DNA from: Streptomyces sp. KL109B
GTDB lineage: Bacteria; Actinomycetota; Actinomycetes; Streptomycetales; Streptomycetaceae
Reading direction: 5' to 3'
Assembly: GCF_030766935.1 (NCBI RefSeq)
Contig: NZ_JASERL010000002.1
Coordinates: 124,001-188,000 of the forward strand
DNA: 64,000 nucleotides
The notes beneath the pieces were generated by a model. That model was given only the letters and a program-made list of their open reading frames with translations. It did no database searches and was not told where the DNA came from. Shown here one piece after another: positions 17,662-25,620 of the stretch (the stretch's first letter is position 1; the number at the start of each line of letters is the position of its first letter). Position numbers and translations under genes: made by a program.

Positions 17662-18762
17662 TCAACTTGGCTGGTGCAGAGGGACGTTGTGCCGTCGGTG
17701 CCAGCGCAGCAGGACGCGGGAGCCGGGCGGCGCGGGCGCCTGGGCCGGGCCGTCGTCCACTCCGTCGGCGTCGCCTGTTCCGGTGTTCTGCCGTACGACG
17801 ACGAAGCGCACGCCCGCGTCGGTGTCGACGACGACGCGGGTGCTGTCCCCCAGGTACACGGCGTCGGTCACGGTGCCGGGGACCTCGCTGTGGCCCTCGC
17901 TCTGGCCGTCGCGATCCTGCTCCGCTTCGGGGGCGAGGAGGCGGATCTTCTCCGGTCTGATGCCGAACGTCCCTGGTTTCCCCACGATCCGCTCGGCGGC
18001 GGCTCCGCTGAGCGTGTTGGAGGTGCCGACGAAGGACGCGACGAACGCGGAGGCCGGGTTCTCGTACAGCTCCCTCGGCGTGCCGACCTGCTCGACGCGG
18101 CCCGCGTTCATGACGGCGACGCGGTCGCTGAGCGCGAGGGCCTCGGCCTGGTCGTGGGTGACGAGGACGAAGGTGATGCCGACCTCGCGCTGCAACTCCT
18201 TCAGCTCGACCTGCATCTGCTCGCGCAGCTTGAGGTCGAGCGCACCGAGGGGTTCGTCGAGCAGCAGGACACGCGGGCGCACCACCAACGCCCGCGCGAG
18301 GGCGACGCGTTGGCGCTGGCCGCCGGAGAGTTGGCCGGGTCTGCGCGTGCCGAAGTCGTCGAGGCGTACGGAGGCGAGCGCGGCGCGGGCCCGTTCGGCC
18401 TGCTCCCTGCGCGGGACGCCGCGCACCTTCAGGCCGTACGCGACGTTCTGCTCGACGTTCATGTGCGGGAACAGGGCGTAGTCCTGGAAGACGGTCGTGA
18501 CATCGCGCTCGAAGGGCGCGCGCCGGGTCACGTCCTCGCCCGCGAGGTGCACGGCGCCACCGGACGGGGTCTCGAAGCCGGCGACGAGCCGCAGCACGGT
18601 CGTCTTCCCGGAGCCGGAGGGCCCGAGCAGCGAGAAGAACTCGCCCTCGCCGACGTCGAGTTCGATGCCGTCGACGGCGCGCACCGCGCCGAACGACTTG
18701 CGCAGCCCGCGAAGACCGATCGCGGCGGTGCCGTGGCCACTGGCCGTCTCGCCCGTTCCCAT
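17662..18762 (-). CDS. ABC transporter ATP-binding protein, PotA-like
   Basis: A 366-residue importer ATPase with Walker A GPSGSGKTTV, signature LSGGQRQRVALARAL, Walker B LLLDEPLGALD, a switch histidine in LVTHDQAEALALSDRV, and a C-terminal TOBE regulatory domain after FGIRPEKIRLL. It energises the polyamine-type importer encoded downstream on the same strand. It is the first gene of the operon and diverges from ssgD; the 205-bp gap between them holds a small palindrome, GTGAC-N4-GTCAC, at 18840-18853. Confidence 0.94.
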   Translation of the reverse strand: MGTGETASGHGTAAIGLRGLRKSFGAVRAVDGIELDVGEGEFFSLLGPSGSGKTTVLRLVAGFETPSGGAVHLAGEDVTRRAPFERDVTTVFQDYALFPHMNVEQNVAYGLKVRGVPRREQAERARAALASVRLDDFGTRRPGQLSGGQRQRVALARALVVRPRVLLLDEPLGALDLKLREQMQVELKELQREVGITFVLVTHDQAEALALSDRVAVMNAGRVEQVGTPRELYENPASAFVASFVGTSNTLSGAAAERIVGKPGTFGIRPEKIRLLAPEAEQDRDGQSEGHSEVPGTVTDAVYLGDSTRVVVDTDAGVRFVVVRQNTGTGDADGVDDGPAQAPAPPGSRVLLRWHRRHNVPLHQPS

Positions 18763-18967
18763 AGCCGTAGATCATGCACACTTCAACGGCAGTCACAAGG
18801 GTGCGTCGTATGTCACCGCGGTCCGCCTGGTTGAAACCGGTGACAGAGGTCACTCGAATTTCGGCCGCCTTGAGGCGCACGGATTCCGTCATTCCGCCGT
18901 CTATTCAAGTGGGGCCGTGCAGCGGTCCCACCGTCCAGCCGTCCGTCACGTCACAAGGGAGCAGGCG

Positions 18968-19381
18968 TTGTCCGTCATCGAGCAAGCCGTCGAGGCCCGT
19001 CTCGTCGCCGCCGCGCCGCGCATGGCGCACATCCCGGCGACTCTGCGTTACGACGTGAACGATCCGTTCGCCGTGCGCATGTCCTTCCCGGCCCCTGCGA
19101 CCCTCGAAGGCGTCCCGGTGAGCTGGACCTTCGCCCGTGAGCTGCTCACCGTCGGGGTGACGGACCCGGCGGGGGCGGGCGACGTACGGGTGAAGCCGTA
19201 CGGGTACGACCGCACGGTCCTGGAGTTCCACGCCGTGGAGGGGACCGCGATCGTGCACGTCCGCACCGGCGAGCTGCGCCGCTTCCTGGCGGAGACCACG
19301 GACCTGGTGCCGGTCGGCGACGAGGCGGCGCACGTGGATGTGGACGGCGACCTGGACGAGCTGCTGCGGGACGCCTGCTGA
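18968..19381 (+). CDS. ssgD: SsgA-family sporulation/cell division regulator
   Basis: A 137-residue SsgA-like protein; this family is restricted to sporulating actinomycetes and controls septum placement and cell-wall assembly. Family blocks are LRYDVNDPFAVRMSF, VSWTFARELLTVGV and GDVRVKPYGYDRTVLEFHA. The start is a TTG with GGGAG about six bases upstream; the frame is open further but those residues are not family-like. The sequence and neighbourhood recall SsgD of S. coelicolor, which is implicated in wall integrity. The exact paralogue assignment is from memory and less certain than the family. Confidence 0.8.
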   Translation: MSVIEQAVEARLVAAAPRMAHIPATLRYDVNDPFAVRMSFPAPATLEGVPVSWTFARELLTVGVTDPAGAGDVRVKPYGYDRTVLEFHAVEGTAIVHVRTGELRRFLAETTDLVPVGDEAAHVDVDGDLDELLRDAC

Positions 19382-19399
19382 ACCAAGGCGTTAATTCCT

Positions 19400-19428
19400 T
19401 TGACGGTCCCGGAAGGGGCTCGTACCTT
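19400..19428 (+). promoter_or_regulatory. Strong sigma-70-type promoter of the ABC-F gene
   Basis: TTGACG (19400-19405), a 17-base spacer, then TACCTT (19423-19428). This is the best consensus match in the window. Transcription should start near 19435, giving an untranslated leader of about 217 bases before the ABC-F start at 19652. Confidence 0.65.
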
Positions 19429-19430
19429 GG

Positions 19431-19602
19431 TCGACGGTTCTGTTGCCGTCGATTGGGGAAGGACGTTGCTCGACTGAGGTCCTGAGACACCGCGCATCGC
19501 ACGACACGCCTTCGCGTGTCCGTGCCGTCGTGTGTGCCGACCTCGGTTTTCCCTCCCGAGCCGTCCTCCCGCAGCGAGCCTTCTGTGCCCCCGCGGTGTC
19601 TC
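19431..19602 (+). promoter_or_regulatory. Structured 5' leader of the ABC-F gene, candidate attenuator
   Basis: The leader contains three inverted repeats. TCGACGG/CCGTCGA (19431-19437 with 19446-19452) forms a 7-bp stem with an 8-base loop. GACACG-CCTTCG-CGTGTC forms a small hairpin near 19503-19520. GAGACACCGCG (19484-19494) pairs perfectly with CGCGGTGTCTC (19592-19602), an 11-bp long-range stem. ABC-F ribosome-protection genes are commonly controlled by drug-sensitive leader attenuation. No leader peptide could be identified with confidence. Confidence 0.45.
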
Positions 19603-19651
19603 GAACGCGTTGCATCCCACCGTTCACACCGAGCAACCGCGAGGCCGCCTC

Positions 19652-21274
19652 ATGTCACATCCCCATCCCTCTTCGCACTCCGTCCCCGCCTCCGTCGCCT
19701 GCACGGCCCTCGACTTCGCGTGGCCCGACGGCACCGTCGTCTTCGACGGCCTCCAGGTCTCCTTCGGCCCCGGCCGCACGGGCCTGATCGGCGTCAACGG
19801 CTCGGGGAAGTCCACCCTGCTGAAGCTCGTCGCCGGTGAGCTGGCCCCGGCGGAGGGCGGCGTCCGGGTCTCCGGCGAGGTCGGCTATCTGCCGCAGAAC
19901 GTCACGCTCGACACGGCCCTCCGCGTCGACGAGGCCCTCGGCATCGCCGGCACCCGTGCCGCCCTGCACGCCATCGAGTCCGGCGACGTACGCGAGGAGC
20001 ACTTCACGGCGGTCGGCGACGACTGGGACGTCGAGGAGCGGGCCGCGGCCATGCTCGGCGAGCTCGGCCTCGGCCACATCGGCCTCGACCGCACCATCGG
20101 CGAGGTCTCCGGCGGCGAGTCCGTACTCCTTCGCCTGGCCGCACTCCTCCTGCGCCGCCCCGACGTGCTGCTGCTCGACGAGCCGACGAACAACCTCGAC
20201 CTGCGCGCCCGACAACGCCTGTACGCCGCCGTGGAGGGCTGGTCCGGAGTCATGATCGTGGTCAGCCACGACCGTGAACTCCTCGACCGCGTCGACCAGA
20301 TCGCCGACCTGAGGGACGGCGAGGTCACCTGGTACGGCGGGAACTTCTCCGCGTACGAGGAGATCCTCGCCGCCGAACAGGAGGCGGCGGAGCGGATGGT
20401 GCGGGTCGCCGAGTCCGACTGGAGGAAGCAGAAGCGTGAACTGACCGAGGCCCACGTCGCGTTGGCGCGGCGCAAGCGGTACGGGCAGAAGATGTACGAC
20501 ATCAAGCGCGAGCCGAGAGCGGTGATGAAACTGCGCAAACGCTCGGCCCAGGTCTCCGCGGGCAAGCACCGCATCCTGCACGAGGAGAAGGTCGCAGAGG
20601 CCAAGGAGCGCCTCGACGAGGCGGTGGAGGCGGTGCGGGACGACGACGAGATCCGCGTCGACCTGCCGTTCACCGCCGTGCCGCCGGGCCGCTCCGTGCT
20701 GTCCCTGCACAACGTCACGACGGCCTACGGGGCGCGCCTGGCGGGCGAGTTCGAGCTGCGCGGCCCCGAGCGGATCGCGCTGCTCGGCCGCAACGGCTCG
20801 GGCAAGACGACGCTGCTGCGCACCATCGCGGGCGAGCTGGCGCCGGTCGACGGCGCGGTGGAGACGCACGTACCGTCGCGTTTCCTGCCGCAGCGGCTCG
20901 ACGTCCTGGACGACGGGCTGAGCGTCGCAGGGAACGTGGCCCGGTTCGCGCCGGACGCCACGAACAACCGGGTGCGGGCGCGGCTCGCCCGCTTCCTGTT
21001 CAAGGGGGCGCGGGCGGACCAGCTCGCGGGGACGCTGTCCGGCGGCGAACGGTTCCGTGCGACGCTCGCCGCGCTGATGCTCGCGGAGCCCGCCCCGCAG
21101 CTGCTGATGCTGGACGAGCCGACGAACAACCTGGACCTCGCGAGCGTGGCCCAGCTGACGTCGGCCCTGGAGTCGTACGAGGGGGCGCTGATCGTGGCGA
21201 GCCACGACATGCCGTTCCTGGAGTCGATCGGGATCACGCGCTGGGTCGACCTCGACGCCGAGTCCGACACGTAG
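19652..21274 (+). CDS. ABC-F family ATPase
   Basis: A 540-residue protein with two ABC domains and no membrane segments, so it is a ribosome-acting ABC-F protein rather than a transporter. Domain 1 has GVNGSGKST (residues 47-55) and SGGES; domain 2 has GRNGSGKTT and LSGGERFRATLAAL. The charged interdomain linker RRKRYGQKMYDIKREPRAVM is the region that enters the ribosomal exit/P-site area. Length fits the antibiotic-resistance branch. A long structured leader and an adjacent UvrA-like ATPase gene support a role in antibiotic protection (inference). A housekeeping translation factor is the alternative. Confidence 0.9.
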   Translation: MSHPHPSSHSVPASVACTALDFAWPDGTVVFDGLQVSFGPGRTGLIGVNGSGKSTLLKLVAGELAPAEGGVRVSGEVGYLPQNVTLDTALRVDEALGIAGTRAALHAIESGDVREEHFTAVGDDWDVEERAAAMLGELGLGHIGLDRTIGEVSGGESVLLRLAALLLRRPDVLLLDEPTNNLDLRARQRLYAAVEGWSGVMIVVSHDRELLDRVDQIADLRDGEVTWYGGNFSAYEEILAAEQEAAERMVRVAESDWRKQKRELTEAHVALARRKRYGQKMYDIKREPRAVMKLRKRSAQVSAGKHRILHEEKVAEAKERLDEAVEAVRDDDEIRVDLPFTAVPPGRSVLSLHNVTTAYGARLAGEFELRGPERIALLGRNGSGKTTLLRTIAGELAPVDGAVETHVPSRFLPQRLDVLDDGLSVAGNVARFAPDATNNRVRARLARFLFKGARADQLAGTLSGGERFRATLAALMLAEPAPQLLMLDEPTNNLDLASVAQLTSALESYEGALIVASHDMPFLESIGITRWVDLDAESDT

Positions 21275-21288
21275 GAAGAAAACGGGCA

Positions 21289-21319
21289 GGAATACCCGAC
21301 ATAAGTTGTCGGGTATTCC
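21289..21319. promoter_or_regulatory. 12-bp perfect inverted repeat, candidate operator of the UvrA-like gene
   Basis: GGAATACCCGAC (21289-21300), a 7-base AT-rich spacer, then GTCGGGTATTCC (21308-21319). It lies between the ABC-F stop and the UvrA-like start. TAGCGT at 21323-21328 could be the -10 box, placing the start of transcription at or near the ATG (21336). The repeat would then cover the -35 region. There is no U-tract, so an operator is likelier than an intrinsic terminator. Confidence 0.55.
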
Positions 21320-21335
21320 GCCTAGCGTCGCCGGC

Positions 21336-23645
21336 ATGAGGCACACGAACTACCTGCACATCGTCGGCGCCCGCGAGAACAACCTCCAGAACGTCACCCT
21401 CCGCATCCCGAAGAACCAGCTCACCGTCTTCACGGGCGTGAGCGGTTCCGGGAAGTCCTCGGTCGTCTTCGACACCATCGCCGTGGAGTCGCAGCGGCAG
21501 CTCAACGAGACGTACACGTGGTTCGTCCGCAACCGGCTGCCGAAGTTCGAGAAGCCGCACGCGGACGCCCTGGAGGAGCTGACGCCCGCGATCGTCGTCG
21601 ACCAGAAGCCGATCGGCGGGCACTCGCGGTCCACGGTCGGCACCATGACCGACGTGTACTCGGTGATCCGCGTGCTGTTCTCGCGGCACGGGACGCCGAG
21701 CGCGGGGCCCGCGACGGCGTACTCGTTCAACGACCCGAGCGGGATGTGCCCGGAGTGCGACGGGCTCGGGCGCACGGTGCGGCCCGATTACGACCGCATC
21801 CTCGACCCTGCGAAGTCGCTCGCGGGCGGCGCGATCCTGTTCCCGCCGTTCGCGGTCGGCACCTGGCAGGGGCAGACGTACACCGAGACCCCCGACCTCG
21901 ACACCACCAGGCCGGTGGGGGAATTCAGCGCAGCCGAGCGGGAGTTCCTGATGCGCGGGCGGGGCGCGAAGGTGAACGTCGCGAACACCGGCGGCCGCCG
22001 CGACATCGACTTCGAGGGGCTCGCCGACCGCTTCGAGCGCCTCTACCTCAACCGGGACCTGTCGACGCTCAGCCAGCGCACCCGCGACCTCGTCGACCGG
22101 TATCTGACGGAGGTCACCTGCCCGGTGTGCGCAGGGGCGCGCCTGAACGCCGCCGCGCTCGCCACCCGCGTCGAGGGCCTGGGCATCGCCGAGTGCACGC
22201 GCATGGAGGTCAGCGAGCTGATCCCCGTACTGCGCCGCATCGAGGACCCGGTGGCCGGGCCGATCGCCGAGGCCGCCGTCACCGCCCTCGAACGCATCGA
22301 GGCGATCGGCCTCGGCTACCTCAGCCTGGACCGGGAGACGTCCACGGTGTCCGGCGGCGAGGGCCAGCGCCTGAAGACCGTACGGCACCTGGGTTCGAGC
22401 CTGACCGGGATGACGTACATCTTCGACGAGCCGAGCGTCGGCCTGCACCCGCGCGACGTGGGACGCCTCAACGATCTTCTCCTCCGCCTGCGCGACAAGG
22501 GGAACACCGTCCTCGTCGTCGAGCACGACCCGGATGTCATCGCCGTCGCTGACCACGTCGTCGACATGGGACCGCGCGGCGGCGCGGACGGCGGGCACGT
22601 CGTCTTCGAGGGCACGCCGAAGGCCCTGCGCGACGCGGACACCCTCACCGGCCGCTGCCTGCGCCGCACCGGCGGCGTGAAGGCGGACCCGCGCCCGGCG
22701 ACCGGCCACATGACGATCGAGGACGCCCGGCTGCACAACCTCAAGAACGTCACCGTCCGCGTGCCGACCGGAGTGCTCACGGCGGTCACCGGCGTCGCGG
22801 GCTCCGGCAAGAGCTCCCTGGTCTCGGGGGCGTTCTGCGCCGCGCGCCCCGAGGCGGTGGTCGTCGACCAGTCCTCCATCGGGATCTCGGGGCGCTCCAC
22901 CCCGGCGACGTACCTCGGGATCATGGACACCGTACGGAAGGTGTTCGCGCGCGAGACGGGCACGAAGCCGGGCCTGTTCAGCTTCAACTCGGACGGGGCG
23001 TGCGAGCGCTGCGAGGGGCGAGGCGTGATCTACAGCGATCTCGCGTTCATGGATCCGGTGACGACCGTGTGCGAGGCGTGCGGCGGGCGCCGCTTCAACG
23101 AGCGGGTGCTCGGCCTGACGGTGCGCGGGCGCTCGGTCGCGGACGTGCTCGACATGACGGCCGCGCAGGCCCTCGACTACTTCGCCGACCTCGACGACAA
23201 GGGCGTACGCCGCCGGCTGCGCGCCCTGCACGAGGTCGGTCTCACCTATCTCACGCTCGGCCAGCCGCTGAGCACCCTCTCCGGCGGCGAACGCCAGCGC
23301 ATCAAACTGGCCACGCAACTCCACCGCACAGCGGCGACCTATGTCCTGGACGAGCCGACGACCGGCCTCCACATGGCGGACGTGGACGGACTCGTGGCGC
23401 TGCTCGACCGGCTCGTCGACGCGGGCAACTCCGTGGTGGTCGTCGAGCACAACCTCGATGTGGTCCGGCGGGCGGACTGGATCATCGATCTGGGGCCTGA
23501 GGGCGGCCGGCACGGCGGCGAGGTCCTGTTCGAGGGCACACCGGCCCAACTCCTCGACGCGGAGGGCTCGTTCACGGCCGAGCACCTGCGGCGGGCCGTC
23601 GCGGGGGCCGACGGGCCGAGTGAGGAGGCGGTGACGGCCGCGTAA
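21336..23645 (+). CDS. UvrA-like excinuclease ATPase, short resistance-type (UvrA2/DrrC-like)
   Basis: A 769-residue protein with two ABC modules: Walker A GVSGSGKSS (residues 34-42) and GVAGSGKSS, signatures VSGGEGQRLKT and LSGGERQRIKLA. CPEC/CPVC pairs lie in the first half and CERC/CEAC in the second half (zinc fingers). Housekeeping UvrA is about 950-1000 residues, so this copy is short and probably lacks the UvrB-binding insertion. Such UvrA2/DrrC-type proteins protect against DNA-binding drugs. There is no Shine-Dalgarno site before the ATG, so it is probably leaderless. It follows the ABC-F gene by 61 bp with a palindrome between them. Confidence 0.9.
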   Translation: MRHTNYLHIVGARENNLQNVTLRIPKNQLTVFTGVSGSGKSSVVFDTIAVESQRQLNETYTWFVRNRLPKFEKPHADALEELTPAIVVDQKPIGGHSRSTVGTMTDVYSVIRVLFSRHGTPSAGPATAYSFNDPSGMCPECDGLGRTVRPDYDRILDPAKSLAGGAILFPPFAVGTWQGQTYTETPDLDTTRPVGEFSAAEREFLMRGRGAKVNVANTGGRRDIDFEGLADRFERLYLNRDLSTLSQRTRDLVDRYLTEVTCPVCAGARLNAAALATRVEGLGIAECTRMEVSELIPVLRRIEDPVAGPIAEAAVTALERIEAIGLGYLSLDRETSTVSGGEGQRLKTVRHLGSSLTGMTYIFDEPSVGLHPRDVGRLNDLLLRLRDKGNTVLVVEHDPDVIAVADHVVDMGPRGGADGGHVVFEGTPKALRDADTLTGRCLRRTGGVKADPRPATGHMTIEDARLHNLKNVTVRVPTGVLTAVTGVAGSGKSSLVSGAFCAARPEAVVVDQSSIGISGRSTPATYLGIMDTVRKVFARETGTKPGLFSFNSDGACERCEGRGVIYSDLAFMDPVTTVCEACGGRRFNERVLGLTVRGRSVADVLDMTAAQALDYFADLDDKGVRRRLRALHEVGLTYLTLGQPLSTLSGGERQRIKLATQLHRTAATYVLDEPTTGLHMADVDGLVALLDRLVDAGNSVVVVEHNLDVVRRADWIIDLGPEGGRHGGEVLFEGTPAQLLDAEGSFTAEHLRRAVAGADGPSEEAVTAA

Positions 23646-23656
23646 CAGGGGATTCC

Positions 23657-23670
23657 GCGACACGTGTCGC
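23657..23670. promoter_or_regulatory. 14-bp perfect palindrome upstream of ddaH
   Basis: GCGACACGTGTCGC is a perfect palindrome lying 12 bp after the UvrA-like stop and 50 bp before the ddaH start. It could be an operator for ddaH or the stem of a short terminator. No regulator is adjacent. Confidence 0.4.
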
Positions 23671-23720
23671 CCTGTGCATGATGTGCGCCGTCACCCCATT
23701 TCGTCGCCATGGAGTACGCC

Positions 23721-24497
23721 GTGCCCAGCAAGAAGGCCCTCGTCCGCCGCCCCGGCCCGCGCCTCGCGGACGGGCTCGTCACCCATATCGAGCGGACCCC
23801 CGTCGACGTCGACAAGGCGCAGGAGCAGTGGAGGGGGTACGTCGACGCGCTGGAGTCGCACGGCTGGGAGACGTTCCTGGTGGAGCCGGTCGACCTGTGC
23901 GCGGACGCGGTGTTCGTGGAGGACGCCGTGGTGGTGTTCCGGAACGTGGCACTCATCACCCGGTCCGGCGCGGAGTCGCGGCGCCCGGAGACGCCGGGGG
24001 TCGAGGAGGCGGTGGCGCGGCTCGGCTGCTCCGTGAACTGGGTGTGGGAACCGGGCACCCTTGACGGCGGCGACGTACTGAAGATCGGCGACACGATCTA
24101 CGTAGGGCGCGGTGGGCGCACCAACGCGGCGGGCGTGCACCAGTTGCGCGCCGTCTTCGAGCCGCTCGGCGCGCGCGTGGTCGCGGTTCCGCTCAGCAAG
24201 GTGCTGCACCTGAAGTCGGCGGTGACGGCGCTCCCCGACGGCACGGTGATCGGCCACCCGCCGCTGGTGGAGCACGCGTCCCTCTTCCCGAGCTTCCTCC
24301 CCGTCCCCGAGGAATCGGGGGCGCACGTGGTCCTCCTCGGCGGCGACCGCCTGCTCATGGCCGACAGCGCGCCGAAGTCGGCGGAGCTCTTCTCGGACCT
24401 GGGATACGAGCCGGTTCTGGTGGACATCTCCGAATTCGAGAAGCTGGAGGGCTGTGTGACCTGCCTCTCAGTTCGGCTGCGAGAGCTCCACACGTAA
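23721..24497 (+). CDS. ddaH: N(G),N(G)-dimethylarginine dimethylaminohydrolase (DDAH)
   Basis: This enzyme hydrolyses methylated arginines to citrulline and methylamines. It is a pentein-fold hydrolase of 258 residues, the usual bacterial length. The catalytic cysteine lies in EGCVTCLS (Cys248) and the catalytic histidine in VLHLKSAVTAL (His163); the substrate-binding block WEPGTLDGGDVL is also present. I chose the GTG at 23721, which follows GGAG by six bases and matches the family N-terminus PSKKALVRRPGPRL; an ATG twelve bases earlier overlaps the binding site. It is preceded by the palindrome at 23657 and followed by the desaturase regulatory region. Confidence 0.92.
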   Translation: MPSKKALVRRPGPRLADGLVTHIERTPVDVDKAQEQWRGYVDALESHGWETFLVEPVDLCADAVFVEDAVVVFRNVALITRSGAESRRPETPGVEEAVARLGCSVNWVWEPGTLDGGDVLKIGDTIYVGRGGRTNAAGVHQLRAVFEPLGARVVAVPLSKVLHLKSAVTALPDGTVIGHPPLVEHASLFPSFLPVPEESGAHVVLLGGDRLLMADSAPKSAELFSDLGYEPVLVDISEFEKLEGCVTCLSVRLRELHT

Positions 24498-24520
24498 CCA
24501 CGGCCTTTATGGGGCACTTA

Positions 24521-24553
24521 ACCTACGGCAACGTAACCTACGACACCGTAGGT
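24521..24553. promoter_or_regulatory. Candidate TetR-type operator of the desaturase gene
   Basis: ACCTACG-acac-CGTAGGT (24536-24553) is a perfect 7-4-7 palindrome. The half-site ACCTACG recurs as a direct repeat at 24521-24527, fifteen bases earlier. The block ends 38 bp before the desaturase start and probably overlaps its promoter. Fatty-acid-responsive TetR repressors bind comparable sites before desaturase genes in other bacteria; the regulator here is not in the window. Confidence 0.55.
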
Positions 24554-24591
24554 ATCTCCGCTCGCACCATCTCCGTCCCCCAGGAGCTTCC

Positions 24592-25569
24592 GTGACCGTC
24601 ATCTCCCCCCGCCTCGGCTCGTCGACCACATGGACCGACGCCCGCCTGCTCTACGCGCTGGAAGAAGTCGTCGAGCAGGAGCTCAACAGGCACCTCAAGG
24701 TCGCCAAGGACTGGATGCCGCACGACTACGTGCCGTGGTCGGACGCCCGCAACTTCCCGCAGTTCTTCGAGGACGGCGAGGAGTGGTCCAAGGAGCAGTC
24801 CAAGGTCACCGAGATCGGCCGCACCGCCCTCATCGTCAACCTCCTCACCGAGGACAACCTCCCCAGCTACCACCACGAGATCGCCTCGCTGTTCGGCCGC
24901 GACGGCGCGTGGGGCACGTGGGTGCACCGCTGGACGGCGGAGGAGGGGCGGCACGGCATCGTGATGCGCGACTACCTGCTCGCCTCGCGCGCCGTCGACC
25001 CCGACAAGCTCGAAGCGTTCCGCATGTCGCACATGAGCGAGGGCTTCGAGTCGGACAACCGGCACTCGATGCTGCACTCGGTCGCCTACGTCTCCTTCCA
25101 GGAGCTGGCCACCCGCATCTCGCACCGCAACACAGGACACCAGTCCGGGGACCCGGTCTGCGACCGCATGCTCTCCCGTATCGCCACGGACGAGAACCTG
25201 CACATGGTCTTCTACCGCAACCTCCTCAAGGCCGCCTTCGAGATCGCCCCCGACCTCACGATGCAGGCCGTCCGCGACGTCGTCGTCAACTTCCGGATGC
25301 CGGGACACGGCATCCCCGGCTTCGAGCGCGCGGCGGCGCAGATGGCGATCGGCGAGGTCTACAACCTCCGCATCCACCACGACGACGTCCTCTCCCCCGT
25401 CCTCCGCTTCCTGAAGGTCATGGAGATCGACGGCCTCGGCCCCGAGGGCATCAAGGCCCAGGAGGAACTGGGCCTGTACATGAACGGCCTGGACAGCGAG
25501 GCGTCGAAGTTCGACGAGAAGCTGGCGGCCCGGAAGGCGCGGATGGCGGCGCGGGCGGCCGGCGCCTGA
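24592..25569 (+). CDS. Acyl-ACP desaturase
   Basis: A 325-residue soluble diiron desaturase that introduces a double bond into acyl-ACP. The diiron ligand motifs are TEEGRH-type WTAEEGRHGIVMRDYL and DENLHMVFYRNL, with a Glu in LEEVVEQELNRHL and in LTEDNLPSYHHEI completing the set. The start is GTG with CAGGAG six bases upstream. It appears monocistronic. Regulation by membrane-fluidity or acyl-CoA signals is suggested by the palindrome directly upstream. Regiospecificity cannot be read from sequence. Confidence 0.94.
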   Translation: MTVISPRLGSSTTWTDARLLYALEEVVEQELNRHLKVAKDWMPHDYVPWSDARNFPQFFEDGEEWSKEQSKVTEIGRTALIVNLLTEDNLPSYHHEIASLFGRDGAWGTWVHRWTAEEGRHGIVMRDYLLASRAVDPDKLEAFRMSHMSEGFESDNRHSMLHSVAYVSFQELATRISHRNTGHQSGDPVCDRMLSRIATDENLHMVFYRNLLKAAFEIAPDLTMQAVRDVVVNFRMPGHGIPGFERAAAQMAIGEVYNLRIHHDDVLSPVLRFLKVMEIDGLGPEGIKAQEELGLYMNGLDSEASKFDEKLAARKARMAARAAGA

Positions 25570-25578
25570 TGTCTGACA

Positions 25579-25620
25579 CCTGACGCCCGGCGGGGTCCCC
25601 TTGCGGCGCGCCGCGTCAGG
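25579..25620. terminator. Hairpin between the convergent desaturase and HEAT genes
   Basis: CCTGACGC (25579-25586) pairs perfectly with GCGTCAGG (25613-25620), enclosing 26 GC-rich bases. It spans the gap between the two convergent stop codons and overlaps the HEAT-gene stop, so it may terminate both transcripts. There is no T-tract. Confidence 0.4.
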
